Assembly: GCF_000744095.1 (NCBI RefSeq)
Contig: NZ_JQLI01000001.1
Location: 1,984,001-2,048,000, forward strand
DNA: 64,000 nucleotides
DNA from: Cupriavidus necator A5-1
GTDB lineage: Bacteria; Pseudomonadota; Gammaproteobacteria; Burkholderiales; Burkholderiaceae
Direction of reading: 5' to 3'
Positions 53,591 to 61,535 of this stretch are shown piece by piece. The number at the start of each line of letters is the position of its first letter. Position 1 is the first letter of the stretch. Below the pieces are notes generated by a model. The model was not told the origin of the DNA and ran no database searches. It worked only from the letters and a program-made list of their open reading frames with translations. The position numbers were made by a program, and so were the translations under genes.

Positions 53591-54700
53591 TCAGGCCGTG
53601 TCGCCCACCTCGCGGATCGGGATCGTGGCGCGGCCGCCGCAGTTGCGCAGCACGTCTCGCAATTCGATGATGACCGGAAATACCTCGTGGTTCCAGTCGG
53701 CTCCCTGCTTGTCGTGGGCCTCTTGCTCGCGCTCGACGATCCAGCGGTCCTCCCTGAAGATGCGTTCTGTGAACCAGACCAGCAGCGGCCATGCCAGGTC
53801 CAGTGCAAACGGAATGCCGGGCTTGCGGATGGAAAGCAGGCCAAACGTCCGGTTAGTGCGCTGCGCCGCATCCAGCGGCACGTAGACGATCCACAGGTCC
53901 ATCACTAACGTGCCGTCGCCCGAGCGGATCTGGAGGGTCTGGTACGGATATCCGGTGCGCACCGTCATCACGTCCTTGTCGTCCCGGTCGCCGTTCTTCT
54001 TGGTGGCGCCAAACACCAGCGCCTCGCCCACAGGCTGCTTGCCTTCCATGCGCGCGAACGTGTAGTCCACTTCCACCCAGTCCTTGCCGCGACGGCGGCC
54101 CAGCGAGCGCGCGCGCATCTGCCCCATCTGCCGCCGGTGTAGGAACTGGTGGTTCATGTCCATCAGGTTCTCGTGCATGAAGGAGTAGTGGCACTTGACC
54201 TCGCGGCCAAAGCGACGCGTCTTGTACGCCTTGTCCGTCACCGATGGCAGAGCGGGCAGCGGCCGCTCCTTGGCAAGCGCCACATCGCCAGGAAAGACAA
54301 AGATGAGGCCGTGCACCTCGCGGCAGGGATAGGCACGCACGCCGTTGGGCAGGCGCTCACGCCCGAGGTATGGCACATCGACGCAGCGGCCGGTGCAGTC
54401 ATAAGTCCAGCCGTGATAGCCGCAGCGGATGGACTCGCCTTCCACCACGCCCGCGTGCAGTGGCACCTGCCGGTGTGCGCAACGATCTTCCAGTGCGAAT
54501 ATCGTACCGGACTCGGTACGAACCAGCACGATCGGATCGCCGGCAAAATGCACCCCGAGGGCTTTGCCCCGCTTGACCTCATTCGACCAGGCCAGCGGAA
54601 ACCAGTGATCGGGATGGATGGGCACACGGCGCAGGTCGCGCACGGGCGCGTTTGCGTGCGGGTCGATGGCACTGCTATCCGGCAAAGGCATTGCATGCAT
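53591..54700 (-). CDS. Rieske non-heme iron oxygenase (VanA-like)
   Basis: The 369-residue protein has an N-terminal Rieske [2Fe-2S] domain: CAHRQVPLHAGVV then CGYHGWTYDCTG, that is CxH-x(17)-CxxH, at about residues 76-98. The catalytic domain follows with the mononuclear iron ligands in ENLMDMNHQFLHRRQMG (Asp/His/His). This layout fits aromatic O-demethylases and related oxygenases. The start at ATG 54700 has AGGAGG 8 bases upstream. No reductase or ferredoxin gene is adjacent, so electrons must come from elsewhere. Substrate unknown. Confidence 0.9.
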   Translation of the reverse strand: MHAMPLPDSSAIDPHANAPVRDLRRVPIHPDHWFPLAWSNEVKRGKALGVHFAGDPIVLVRTESGTIFALEDRCAHRQVPLHAGVVEGESIRCGYHGWTYDCTGRCVDVPYLGRERLPNGVRAYPCREVHGLIFVFPGDVALAKERPLPALPSVTDKAYKTRRFGREVKCHYSFMHENLMDMNHQFLHRRQMGQMRARSLGRRRGKDWVEVDYTFARMEGKQPVGEALVFGATKKNGDRDDKDVMTVRTGYPYQTLQIRSGDGTLVMDLWIVYVPLDAAQRTNRTFGLLSIRKPGIPFALDLAWPLLVWFTERIFREDRWIVEREQEAHDKQGADWNHEVFPVIIELRDVLRNCGGRATIPIREVGDTA

Positions 54701-55347
54701 GCGTGACGCCTCCTCGCATAACGGGAGCTTCGACCGTCGCCACAAGCCGACCAATTAGCGAACGGGGGATCTGGCGCAGTTTACGCGAAGTCTGCCGAAC
54801 TCACCGAATCCCGTTCTTTCTATGGTGTGCTTGGAAGGCTGAAGGTCATGGCCACCTTCGGTCAATCGACCCCGCATTCTAGTAGGGCTGGTATGGCCGA
54901 CACCGTGACGGGGTATTGAGGCGGCGAGCGTCCGGTGCCTGGTACGGAGCCGACGCTCAACTGTCCGCGCTATAGCGCCGGGCAACGGCCGAAACTGGCC
55001 GGAAACAGACCCAGAGAGGAAACTGGCTCACCGCATCGCCTCATTTCCTGCGCATGCCAGCGCTCATGCCACGACGGCCGTGGATACTGGAGCATTTCGT
55101 TCCATGGCAGAGGGGCTTCTGGTGGAAGCCCACGAGTCCGATTTGAGTGTCGCTATCCCATTGGATAGTCGCTTTTGAGTGCCGAGTTGTAACTGACAGA
55201 GTTCAAAGTTTGAGTACGCCCGGGCGGGGCTGAGATTATCGTGCCGAACATCAGTCAGAGTTGGAGATGATGTTCGATCGCGGCGGGGCCTGGGCGTCCG
55301 CTTCTTGGCCGATGCGGCCATCTGTGGAGCGAGGCGTGGGCGGCTGG
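54701..55347. other. Gene-free stretch entering the decayed zone
   Basis: About 650 bases with no convincing gene on either strand. It leads into the integrase-tail repeat and the gene fragments downstream. Confidence 0.5.
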
Positions 55348-55458
55348 AACTGGCCGGCAAGCGACCGCTCGCCGGCTATCAGGTTGTCACACTTCAGTTT
55401 GCTCCGCCAATTCGAGCGCGTCGTCTACTTCGATGCCAAGGTATCGAACCGTGCTCTC
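55348..55458. repeat. Direct repeat, copy 1 (integrase tail plus hairpin)
   Basis: This ~110-bp stretch recurs at 61293-61401 with few mismatches and a 2-base gap. It contains the end of a tyrosine recombinase gene on the minus strand and, after the stop, the near-palindrome GCCGGCAAGCG-AC-CGCTCGCCGGC. Confidence 0.88.
55387..55455 (-). pseudogene. Tyrosine recombinase (phage-type integrase) C-terminal fragment
   Basis: The minus strand reads ESTVRYLGIEVDDALELAEQ, then TEV and a stop. This is the conserved end of a family of integrases, with the Tyr of STVRYLG as the catalytic nucleophile. The upstream frame stays open for a while but no integrase core is present, so only the tail remains. 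Confidence 0.75.
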
Positions 55459-55586
55459 GCGAGGTTCGCCATAACAATCGAGGTCGGAGAAACCGCCGTT
55501 CGCTACACCAACGCGTTGCCTAGTCATGTTTGGCTTTGCAAGGCTGGGGTCCTGTACTACGTTTAAAATTGAAATATCGCGAGATG

Positions 55587-55762
55587 TCGCCGCATCTGGC
55601 ACCGGAGATCAGCGTTCACCTTCTTGCGGCGGCGCCCACGTGCCACTACCTCGAGTATGTCGATTGGGCGGAAGCAATCCTCGAAGAGCAGCTACGGATC
55701 GCCCGGGTATTGGACTGAAGTGGAATCCGGAAGCAGTCGAGGCTCTTGCAATGGATGGATAA
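55587..55762 (+). pseudogene. Mandelate racemase/muconate lactonizing enzyme family, C-terminal remnant
   Basis: One frame reads SPHLAPEISVHLLAAAPTCH then LEYVDWAEAILEE and QLRI; a second frame continues DRPGIGLKWNPEAVEALAMD and G before TAA at 55760-55762. Together they match the C-terminal end of enolase-superfamily MR/MLE enzymes, with a short deletion or frameshift between the two pieces. The catalytic barrel is missing. Confidence 0.72.
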
Positions 55763-55813
55763 CCGACCTACTCCTACAATTGCCAGGGACAAATGTCACA
55801 GGAGGAGCCGGCC

Positions 55814-55933
55814 ATGGCATTCGTGAACCTCATGGAGCTTGAAAGGGCTGCGCGCGGCATCTTGCCCAAAGTGGTACTTCATTACTACTACGGTGGTTCA
55901 AATGACGAGATCACGCCCAATCTGGTTTGCTGA
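55814..55933 (+). pseudogene. FMN-dependent alpha-hydroxyacid dehydrogenase, N-terminal remnant
   Basis: Behind a perfect AGGAGG ribosome-binding site the frame reads MAFVNLMELERAARGILPKV then VLHYYYGGSNDEITPN and stops at TGA 55931-55933 after 39 residues. This is the usual start of lactate/glycolate/mandelate-oxidase-type enzymes (ERAARxxLPK..xDYYxGGAxDE). The FMN-binding barrel is gone. It follows the MR/MLE remnant in the same direction, 51 bases away. Confidence 0.72.
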
Positions 55934-56019
55934 CGACAATCCCATGGACGGAACTTTTGACCGGCATCCTTTCGCGTCGACGGACTACACCATCCCATTT
56001 CCACTCCGGAGGATGAATC

Positions 56020-56394
56020 ATGCAAGGCGAGATGAATACCTATCACGGTTCTTGTCATTGCGGAAAAATTCAGTTTGAAATCAAGTCAACGCTCGACCCA
56101 GCGAAGCGTTGTAACTGCTCGTTCTGCAAACGCCGAGGCGCAGTCATGACACGTGTCCCGGTTGACTGCTTTACGTTACTCTCCGGGGAGGAATACCTGT
56201 CGATTTATCAATTCAATTCTAAGGTGGCAAAACACTACTTCTGCAAAGTGTGTGGCATCTATGTGTTCCACCGCCCTCGTACGGCCCCCGACCTCTACGG
56301 GATCAACGTCGGTTGTCTGGACGGCGTTGATGCCCTTTCCTTGCAGGTGGGCTTAATCGACGGCGAGGCATATTCCGTTGTCGAGTCAGCCTGA
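56020..56394 (+). CDS. GFA family (glutathione-dependent formaldehyde-activating enzyme-like) protein
   Basis: The 124-residue protein carries the Gfa zinc pattern: GSCHCGKIQFEI, CNCSFCKRRGAVM and YFCKVCGIYVFHRPRT. In the best-studied member it binds two zinc ions and speeds formation of S-hydroxymethylglutathione; most relatives have no proven reaction. The ATG at 56020 has CGGAGG 7 bases upstream. It is an isolated gene in the decayed zone; the upstream remnants have the same direction. Confidence 0.88.
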   Translation: MQGEMNTYHGSCHCGKIQFEIKSTLDPAKRCNCSFCKRRGAVMTRVPVDCFTLLSGEEYLSIYQFNSKVAKHYFCKVCGIYVFHRPRTAPDLYGINVGCLDGVDALSLQVGLIDGEAYSVVESA

Positions 56395-56945
56395 GCAAAT
56401 GCGTGCAGTAGGTTGCGTTCCTTCCCTCCAACGTTTTCTTGGTGGTGATTTGCTGCCGGGTCCGAACGATCGCTCTGGTGCAGTGGCGAAGTCCAAGCTA
56501 TCAGTCTGAGGAAGGAGGTGTCACATAATGTGGCCGCCGCCTCCACAATGCTACCAGTCGTGAGCGAGGATTGGCATCATCCAGGTGGATGACCGCTTAC
56601 GGATGCGGAGGGGCACTTCAACGTCGTCTTTGGAGAAACATCGCCACCGGCCGGTCCTGGCCGGGAACGGCCAAATAGCGCTCTCGTGCCCTGCAGTTGG
56701 GAGGGCTCCATGTCCTCCGAGTAAGTTAGGTCATTTGACAGAACGCCACCGGACTGGGGAACCGTCCGACCCACAGTTGTGCATCGGCGAGCGGCTCGTT
56801 GGAACCGACAGCGGGGCGTCAGCGTTCGGATGCTCTTTGGGTAGTCAGCCTCCTGCGAGCGACCTTACAGCCTGCCTCACTTGCAGTCTTCTTCAAGCGA
56901 AGCGCTACACTAACCAAGTGCCAGACACGCGGTAGGGGAGGGCGC
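56395..56945. other. Gene-free stretch between the GFA and GST genes
   Basis: About 550 bases with only short overlapping frames and no recognisable fragment. AGGGGAGGG just before 56946 is the GST ribosome-binding site. Confidence 0.5.
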
Positions 56946-57560
56946 ATGCAAAATCCGATCGAGCTGTATGGCGCCTTGGCTGGCAACTGCATCCGGGCCG
57001 CGATTGCGCTTGAGGAGGCGGGCGTCCCGTATACGGTCAAACGTATCGACTTGGCGGCGTGCGAGCAACTGGGCTCCCACCATCGGGCCCTGAATGCGTT
57101 CGGCAAGGTTCCGGTGCTCGTTGAGCATCGACGCGAAGGCACCTTCGTCTTAACGCAATCCAACGCGATCATGTTTTTTGCGGCGGATCGTTCCGGGAAC
57201 GGACTTCTGCCCGCGGATCCAGTCGCGCGAGCCAGGATCTACGAGCGGTTCTTCTATTTCCTGACCGACGTCATCGCGGTAAGCCATGGTGCATTCCGGC
57301 TCGAGCAAATGGGCGCGAGGGCCCAATCCACGCACCTCAATGGCATGGCAATGGCGGCGCTTGCCGAGTCCGAACGATTTTTGGAGTCGACACCATTCAT
57401 GGCCGGTGACGAATTTTCTCTTGCTGACATTTCGGCGTTCACCATCGCCAGTGCTTTTCGCGAGGATCTTCAGTGGGCAAGTCATCCTGCCCTTACCCGT
57501 TGGTTTGAGGCCGTCTCCATGCGACCTGCCGTGATCAACGGTCTCAAGGCCTTTGCCTAG
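56946..57560 (+). CDS. Glutathione S-transferase family protein
   Basis: The product has 204 residues. The N-terminal thioredoxin-like domain (1-80: IELYGALAGNCIRAAIALEE, GKVPVLVEH, LTQSNAIMFFAAD) has the cis-Pro of KVPVL and the glutathione-binding Gln-Ser. The C-terminal helical domain has SERFLESTPFMAGDEFSLAD, the usual N-capping motif. It may conjugate or isomerise electrophiles. The ATG at 56946 has a strong AGGGGAGGG site; the frame is open further upstream. It precedes a TetR gene but ends 133 bases before it and is probably separate. Confidence 0.88.
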   Translation: MQNPIELYGALAGNCIRAAIALEEAGVPYTVKRIDLAACEQLGSHHRALNAFGKVPVLVEHRREGTFVLTQSNAIMFFAADRSGNGLLPADPVARARIYERFFYFLTDVIAVSHGAFRLEQMGARAQSTHLNGMAMAALAESERFLESTPFMAGDEFSLADISAFTIASAFREDLQWASHPALTRWFEAVSMRPAVINGLKAFA

Positions 57561-57622
57561 GAGCCACGGCCCCGGACTTCAGGTCTGCTAATACGCACTT
57601 TACTTCGCGCGATCTTCTCTTC

Positions 57623-57651
57623 TTGACTTCCATTTAGATGGTGACTACCAT
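57623..57651 (+). promoter_or_regulatory. Promoter of the tetR-nmrA operon
   Basis: TTGACT at 57623-57628 and TACCAT at 57646-57651 are 17 bases apart, about 40 bases before the TetR start. The -10 half is covered by a palindrome. Confidence 0.6.
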
Positions 57652-57654
57652 CTA
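57635..57654. promoter_or_regulatory. TetR-type operator: perfect 20-bp palindrome
   Basis: TAGATGGTGACTACCATCTA has perfect 8-bp arms around GACT. It covers the spacer and -10 box of the promoter just upstream of a tetR gene, so the encoded repressor very probably binds here and controls itself and the gene downstream. Confidence 0.8.
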
Positions 57655-57693
57655 TTTAAGATGGTTAGCGACCACACACAAAGGAGCGGAGAG

Positions 57694-58266
57694 ATGAGAA
57701 AGACGAAGGTTGAGACGGCGGAAACCCGTCGACGCATTGTCGAGGTCGCCGCGCGGGAATTCCGGCTGAACGGCATCCAGGCGACGGGGCTGAACGATGT
57801 GATGTTTCCGTTGAACCTTACGCAGGGCGGCTTCTATCGGCATTTCGCCTCGAAGGACCAGTTGGTTGCAGAAGCGTGTTCTCAGGCGATGACTGAAGTG
57901 ATCGAGGGGCTGACAACGGTCGCTCGCGACAGTCGGGCTGCCAGCGGTTTTGCCGCCATGGTCGCAGCCTATGTGTCTCAGGCCCACCGCGACACACGGA
58001 CAGGCGGATGCCCTCTGGCGGCAATGGGAAGCGAGCTCGCCAGGGCCGATAAACAAACGCGCGCGGCAGCCGCGCAAGGTTTTGACGATCTGGTTGACGT
58101 ACTGGCGAAAGATATGGCGGACAAGCCGTCGCAGGAAGCCAGGTCGTCTGCCGTGTTCGCGTTAGCGGCCATGATTGGGGCCGTCACGATGTCAAGAGTC
58201 GTTGAAGATTCCGACGCTTCAACGGCGATTCTGGAGGATGTGAAGCAGCACCTCGGGGCGATGTAA
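57694..58266 (+). CDS. TetR family transcriptional repressor
   Basis: The 190-residue protein has a TetR helix-turn-helix (about 10-55: RRRIVEVAAREFRLNGIQAT, TQGGFYRHFASKDQLVAEA). The ligand domain resembles that of AcrR/NemR-like repressors (GGCPLAAMGSELARADKQTR). The Cys in GGCPLAAMGSE is conserved in many electrophile-sensing relatives, so it may respond to reactive compounds; this is inference. The ATG at 57694 follows GGAG. The NmrA-like gene starts 34 bases downstream and should be co-transcribed. Confidence 0.9.
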   Translation: MRKTKVETAETRRRIVEVAAREFRLNGIQATGLNDVMFPLNLTQGGFYRHFASKDQLVAEACSQAMTEVIEGLTTVARDSRAASGFAAMVAAYVSQAHRDTRTGGCPLAAMGSELARADKQTRAAAAQGFDDLVDVLAKDMADKPSQEARSSAVFALAAMIGAVTMSRVVEDSDASTAILEDVKQHLGAM

Positions 58267-58300
58267 ACCTGTCGGACACATTCACAGATTGGAGCAATTC

Positions 58301-59182
58301 ATGGAACAGCGTAAATACCTCATCACTGGCGCCACGGGTAAGACCGGCGTCTACACCGTCCGGCTCCTGCTGAAGGCGGGGCACGCGGTTCGCGCCTTCG
58401 TACACCGGGAGGATGAGCGGAGCGCAGCCCTGCGCGAAGAGGGGGCAGAGATTTTCGTCGGCGACCTCCTTGAGCACGACGACGTGATTCGGGCCATGGA
58501 CGGCGTGGACGGTGCGTACCTGTGCTATCCGGTTCGTCCCGGCTACATCCAGGCCACCTCATACTTCGCTGATGCCGCACGGCGTGCCGGCGTTGAGGTC
58601 GTGGTCGAGATGTCGCAAATCTCGGCGCGAGAAGATTCCAAGAGCCATGCCGCGCGCGACCACTGGATTGCCGAGCGCGTTCTCGACTGGTCCGATGTTC
58701 CGACCGTCCATATTCGCCCGACCTACTTCTCCGAGTGGCTGACATTTCCGTGGGTGCTCGATCCCCTGGTGCAGGAAGGCAAGATCACGTTGCCCTACGG
58801 GGAAGGGCGTCATGCGCCGATTGCAGCCGAGGACCAGGCGCGTCTGATCGCCAGTATTCTCGCGGAACCCGCAGGCCATATTGGCAAGACTTACTCCCTC
58901 TTCGGCCCCGTCGAGCTGAATCAGCAGGAGATTGCGGACGAGATCAGCAAGGTGCTGGGACGCGAGATCACCTATGTGCCCTCGACCCTAGAGCAATATC
59001 GCGAACATCTGCAGAAGTACAACCTGCCTGAGTTCGTGATCCAGCATTTCCTTGAAACCGCCATCGACTATCAGAACGGAATCTTCTCCGGTACCGATGG
59101 CGTTATCGAAGAAATCACGGGCCAGGCGCCGCAGACTGTGGCTGCGTTTGTACAGGCCAATCGTCAAGTGTTCCAGGCGTAA
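58301..59182 (+). CDS. NmrA-like/atypical SDR NAD(P)-binding protein
   Basis: The 293-residue product begins with the dinucleotide loop YLITGATGKTGVYTVRLLL and continues as an NmrA/quinone-reductase-2-like fold (AGHAVRAFVHREDER, VGDLLEHDDVIRAMDGVDGA, VEMSQISARED, IRPTYFSEWL). Such proteins reduce quinones or sense NADP. The ATG at 58301 has GGAG 8 bases upstream. As partner of a self-regulating TetR repressor it is the probable response gene, perhaps for quinone or electrophile stress. Confidence 0.88.
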   Translation: MEQRKYLITGATGKTGVYTVRLLLKAGHAVRAFVHREDERSAALREEGAEIFVGDLLEHDDVIRAMDGVDGAYLCYPVRPGYIQATSYFADAARRAGVEVVVEMSQISAREDSKSHAARDHWIAERVLDWSDVPTVHIRPTYFSEWLTFPWVLDPLVQEGKITLPYGEGRHAPIAAEDQARLIASILAEPAGHIGKTYSLFGPVELNQQEIADEISKVLGREITYVPSTLEQYREHLQKYNLPEFVIQHFLETAIDYQNGIFSGTDGVIEEITGQAPQTVAAFVQANRQVFQA

Positions 59183-59327
59183 TCTCGCCAGGAACCCGCC
59201 GCCCACACAGTCGGATGATCGTATGGGCGGGCGGGGCACGTAGGTCCATGAAACGTAGTGGCAACACTACATTTAATACGAGTGGTACGTCTGGCATTGG
59301 CTTCGAACCGCCGTTCAGGAGAACGAA

Positions 59328-59981
59328 GTGAGCATCCCGGTGACTATCGGTTGCTTGATTGCGCCCGATTCGGAACTGTCTCGAAAGGCCGCATCACTTG
59401 TCGAGCGCGTGCACTCGAAAGCGATGCTGAACCACGTCCACCGGACCTGGTGGTTCGCCGAGTTTCTTGGGCAGAGGCGGCAATTGAAGTACGACCGGGA
59501 GGTCGTTTACCTCGCATCCGTCCTTCACGATCTTGGCTTGACCCAGGAATTCGTTGCCGATCAGCGTTTCGAAGTCGATGGCGCCAATGCTGCCAGCAAA
59601 TTCTTGCGCGGACATGGCTACCCGGCATCCAAAGCCGATCTGGTCTGGGAAGCGATCGCGCTGCATTCCAGCGGTGGCATCGCGGTGCTTATGGGGCCGG
59701 AGATCGCCCTGGTCTTCATGGGCGCCCATGTTGATGTGCTCGGATTGCGTTATGACGAGGTGACGCCTTCCTTCGTCGATGACGTTGTTCAAGCGTATCC
59801 GAGACTCGGATTCAAAGCGGCATTCCAGGAAGCCCTGGCCGAAGTCGCCAGGAAGAAGCCACATACCGCGATCGGCACGGGACTGGCCGACATCGGGCAC
59901 CGCCACGTACACGGATTCTGCATTCCGGACGTCTGCGACCTGATCAATGGCACCCCATTTACTCAGCAGTCCGAAATATAG
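59328..59981 (+). CDS. HD-domain protein with C-terminus altered by an insertion element
   Basis: The product has 217 residues from GTG 59328. The HD metal site is visible: SKAMLNHVHRTWWFAEF, LASVLHDLGLTQEF and a later WEAIALHSSGG, as in cyanamide-hydratase-like HD hydrolases. The last residues (TQQSEI) are encoded by the left end of an IS630 element that begins at 59962. Without the element and one TA the frame would read NGTPFKS and stop. The catalytic core is intact, so the protein may still work. No operon partner is clear. Confidence 0.83.
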   Translation: MSIPVTIGCLIAPDSELSRKAASLVERVHSKAMLNHVHRTWWFAEFLGQRRQLKYDREVVYLASVLHDLGLTQEFVADQRFEVDGANAASKFLRGHGYPASKADLVWEAIALHSSGGIAVLMGPEIALVFMGAHVDVLGLRYDEVTPSFVDDVVQAYPRLGFKAAFQEALAEVARKKPHTAIGTGLADIGHRHVHGFCIPDVCDLINGTPFTQQSEI

Positions 59982-61063
59982 GCGACAGATGGGGCGTCGA
60001 AGAATGAGCGCACAAGCCGGCGGTTCTTCTTCACCTCGTGCAGGTGCTGCTCAACGCGGATTTCCAGTTTCTCGCCCGCTCGCAACGGATTGCGCGCCAC
60101 ACCAGTTCGCTTGAGATGACTCCACACGAACTCGTCGGGATTCAGGTCGGGCGCGTAACCCGGCAGCACATGCATCGTGAGCTTTCCCTTGGTCGATTCG
60201 ATGTACTCGCGCACATTGGCCTTCTTGTGTGCTGGCAGTCCGTCAACGATCAGATGCACTGGGCGGTTGCGGCCCTTCATCATCTTCTTGAGCAATTCGA
60301 TGAATAGCTCCGCGGTCAAGGCCCCTTTGTAGGTCGCAAACCAGAAGGCACCTTTGGCGTTCACCGCGGACGCGGCGGAAATCGATTGGCGCTGCCCGGG
60401 GCGCTCAATCACCGGTGTCTCGCCTTTGACCGCCCAGGTCTTGCCATGCACCGCGTCGGCTCGAAATCCTGATTCGTCCCAGAAGTAGATGTCCGCACCG
60501 CTTTGCTTGGCCGCAGCCGCAATACCCGGAAATGATTCACGCTGCCAGCGCTCGACGGCCTGCGGATCTCGTTGGTACGCCCGCTGCAATGGCTTTTGCG
60601 GGCTCAAGCCCAGTCCCGCCAGCAGCCTGCCCACCGCTGTGACACCCATCTTCACACCAAATTTCTCATCGATGAGCGTGGCCACAATCTGTCGTGTCCA
60701 CAGCCCGAAGTCCAGACCGTACTGCCGAGGATCCCGCCCGTTGATCCACCGAAAGACCTGCGCCTGTTGCGCTCGCGTGAGCTTGCGTGGCCGGCCTGTC
60801 GCTGGACGCGATGCCAGCGCCCGCGCGCCTTTGCCCGAGCCCGAGGCCGCCTTGAGCCAACGGTAGATTGACGTTCGGTTCATGCCCAGCGACTTCACCA
60901 CCACCGATGGTTTCTCGCCTTCGCGAACCCGGCGCAAGGCAAGCCGGCGGAATTCCTCTTGCGTCGCGCGATCGAGTGTACGGCCATCTCGTTTCATGTT
61001 GAATGAGACTAAACGGTCGTCACGAGGTTCCAATTTTTGTCGCTTTATTTACGGACTGGTGAG
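59962..61063 (-). mobile_element. IS630-family insertion sequence, complete
   Basis: The 1102-bp element has imperfect inverted ends: CTCAGCAGTCCGAAATATAG at the left and CTCACCAGTCCGTAAATAAA read inward from the right, both continuing GCGACA (20 of 26 bases match). It is flanked by TA on both sides (59960-59961 and 61064-61065), the family's target duplication. It holds one intact transposase gene. Confidence 0.88.
59963..60997 (-). CDS. IS630-family transposase
   Basis: The 344-residue protein has N-terminal helix-turn-helix motifs (KPSVVVKSLGMNRTSIYRWL, KMGVTAVGRLLAGLGLSPQK) and a DDE catalytic domain: IYFWDESGFRADAV, HLIVDGLPAHKKANV and YAPDLNPDEFVWSHLKR. The family cuts at TA sites. The ATG at 60997 gives the typical length; a TTG at 61033 would add 12 residues. 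The stop codon lies in the left inverted repeat. Confidence 0.93.
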   Translation of the reverse strand: MKRDGRTLDRATQEEFRRLALRRVREGEKPSVVVKSLGMNRTSIYRWLKAASGSGKGARALASRPATGRPRKLTRAQQAQVFRWINGRDPRQYGLDFGLWTRQIVATLIDEKFGVKMGVTAVGRLLAGLGLSPQKPLQRAYQRDPQAVERWQRESFPGIAAAAKQSGADIYFWDESGFRADAVHGKTWAVKGETPVIERPGQRQSISAASAVNAKGAFWFATYKGALTAELFIELLKKMMKGRNRPVHLIVDGLPAHKKANVREYIESTKGKLTMHVLPGYAPDLNPDEFVWSHLKRTGVARNPLRAGEKLEIRVEQHLHEVKKNRRLVRSFFDAPSVAYISDC

Positions 61064-61292
61064 TAAAAGTTGATACTGCCATTGCCGTATGGGTGGCCCC
61101 CTGCATCAATGAATGACTTTGGTGGCATATCCTTCAACGCCATTACGACCGCATTTTCGCGAGTCCGCGCGCTTGAAGGGAGTTGCCGGCGGCTGTTCAG
61201 GGGCGGCTACCGCCCCCTTCTCAGCCAGTTCAAGGCCCAACGCCCGCGGTGGCCGACAGCCGTTATTCGTAAGCACATGCCCAAAGGGCAGT

Positions 61293-61401
61293 AACTGGCC
61301 GGCAAGCGACCGCTCGCCGGCTATCGAGTTGTCACACCTCAGTTTGCTCCGCCAATTCGAGCGCGTCGTCTACTTCGATGCCAGTATCGAACTGTGCTCT
61401 C
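61293..61401. repeat. Direct repeat, copy 2 (integrase tail plus hairpin)
   Basis: This matches 55348-55458. A 2-base deletion after the Tyr codon puts the minus-strand integrase tail out of frame here (ESTVRY then frameshift). The near-palindrome with GCCGGC arms is intact. Confidence 0.88.
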
Positions 61402-61426
61402 AAGTCTATTGCCTGCAGGCAATAGG

Positions 61427-61513
61427 CTCGAGACCACAGCGCTTTATGCCCAGGTCGCCACCGATCTGCTGCGCGAGGTCATCAGCCCGCTGGAGAACCT
61501 GCGCTCAACCTAG
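61427..61513 (+). pseudogene. Second tyrosine recombinase C-terminal fragment, in front of the IS91 transposase
   Basis: The frame reads LETTALYAQVATDLLREVIS then PLENLRST and TAG. It matches the end of integrases that precede the transposase in some IS91-family elements (TTALYxRVAT, nucleophile Tyr). No integrase core lies upstream; the fragment abuts the other integrase-tail repeat. Confidence 0.75.
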
Positions 61514-61535
61514 GCTTTGCGCCATCGAGCTTGTC

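Noticed and set aside
54755..55360. Short frames on both strands between the Rieske gene and the integrase-tail repeat
   Set aside because: All are under 100 codons, overlap each other and lack start signals or recognisable fragments.
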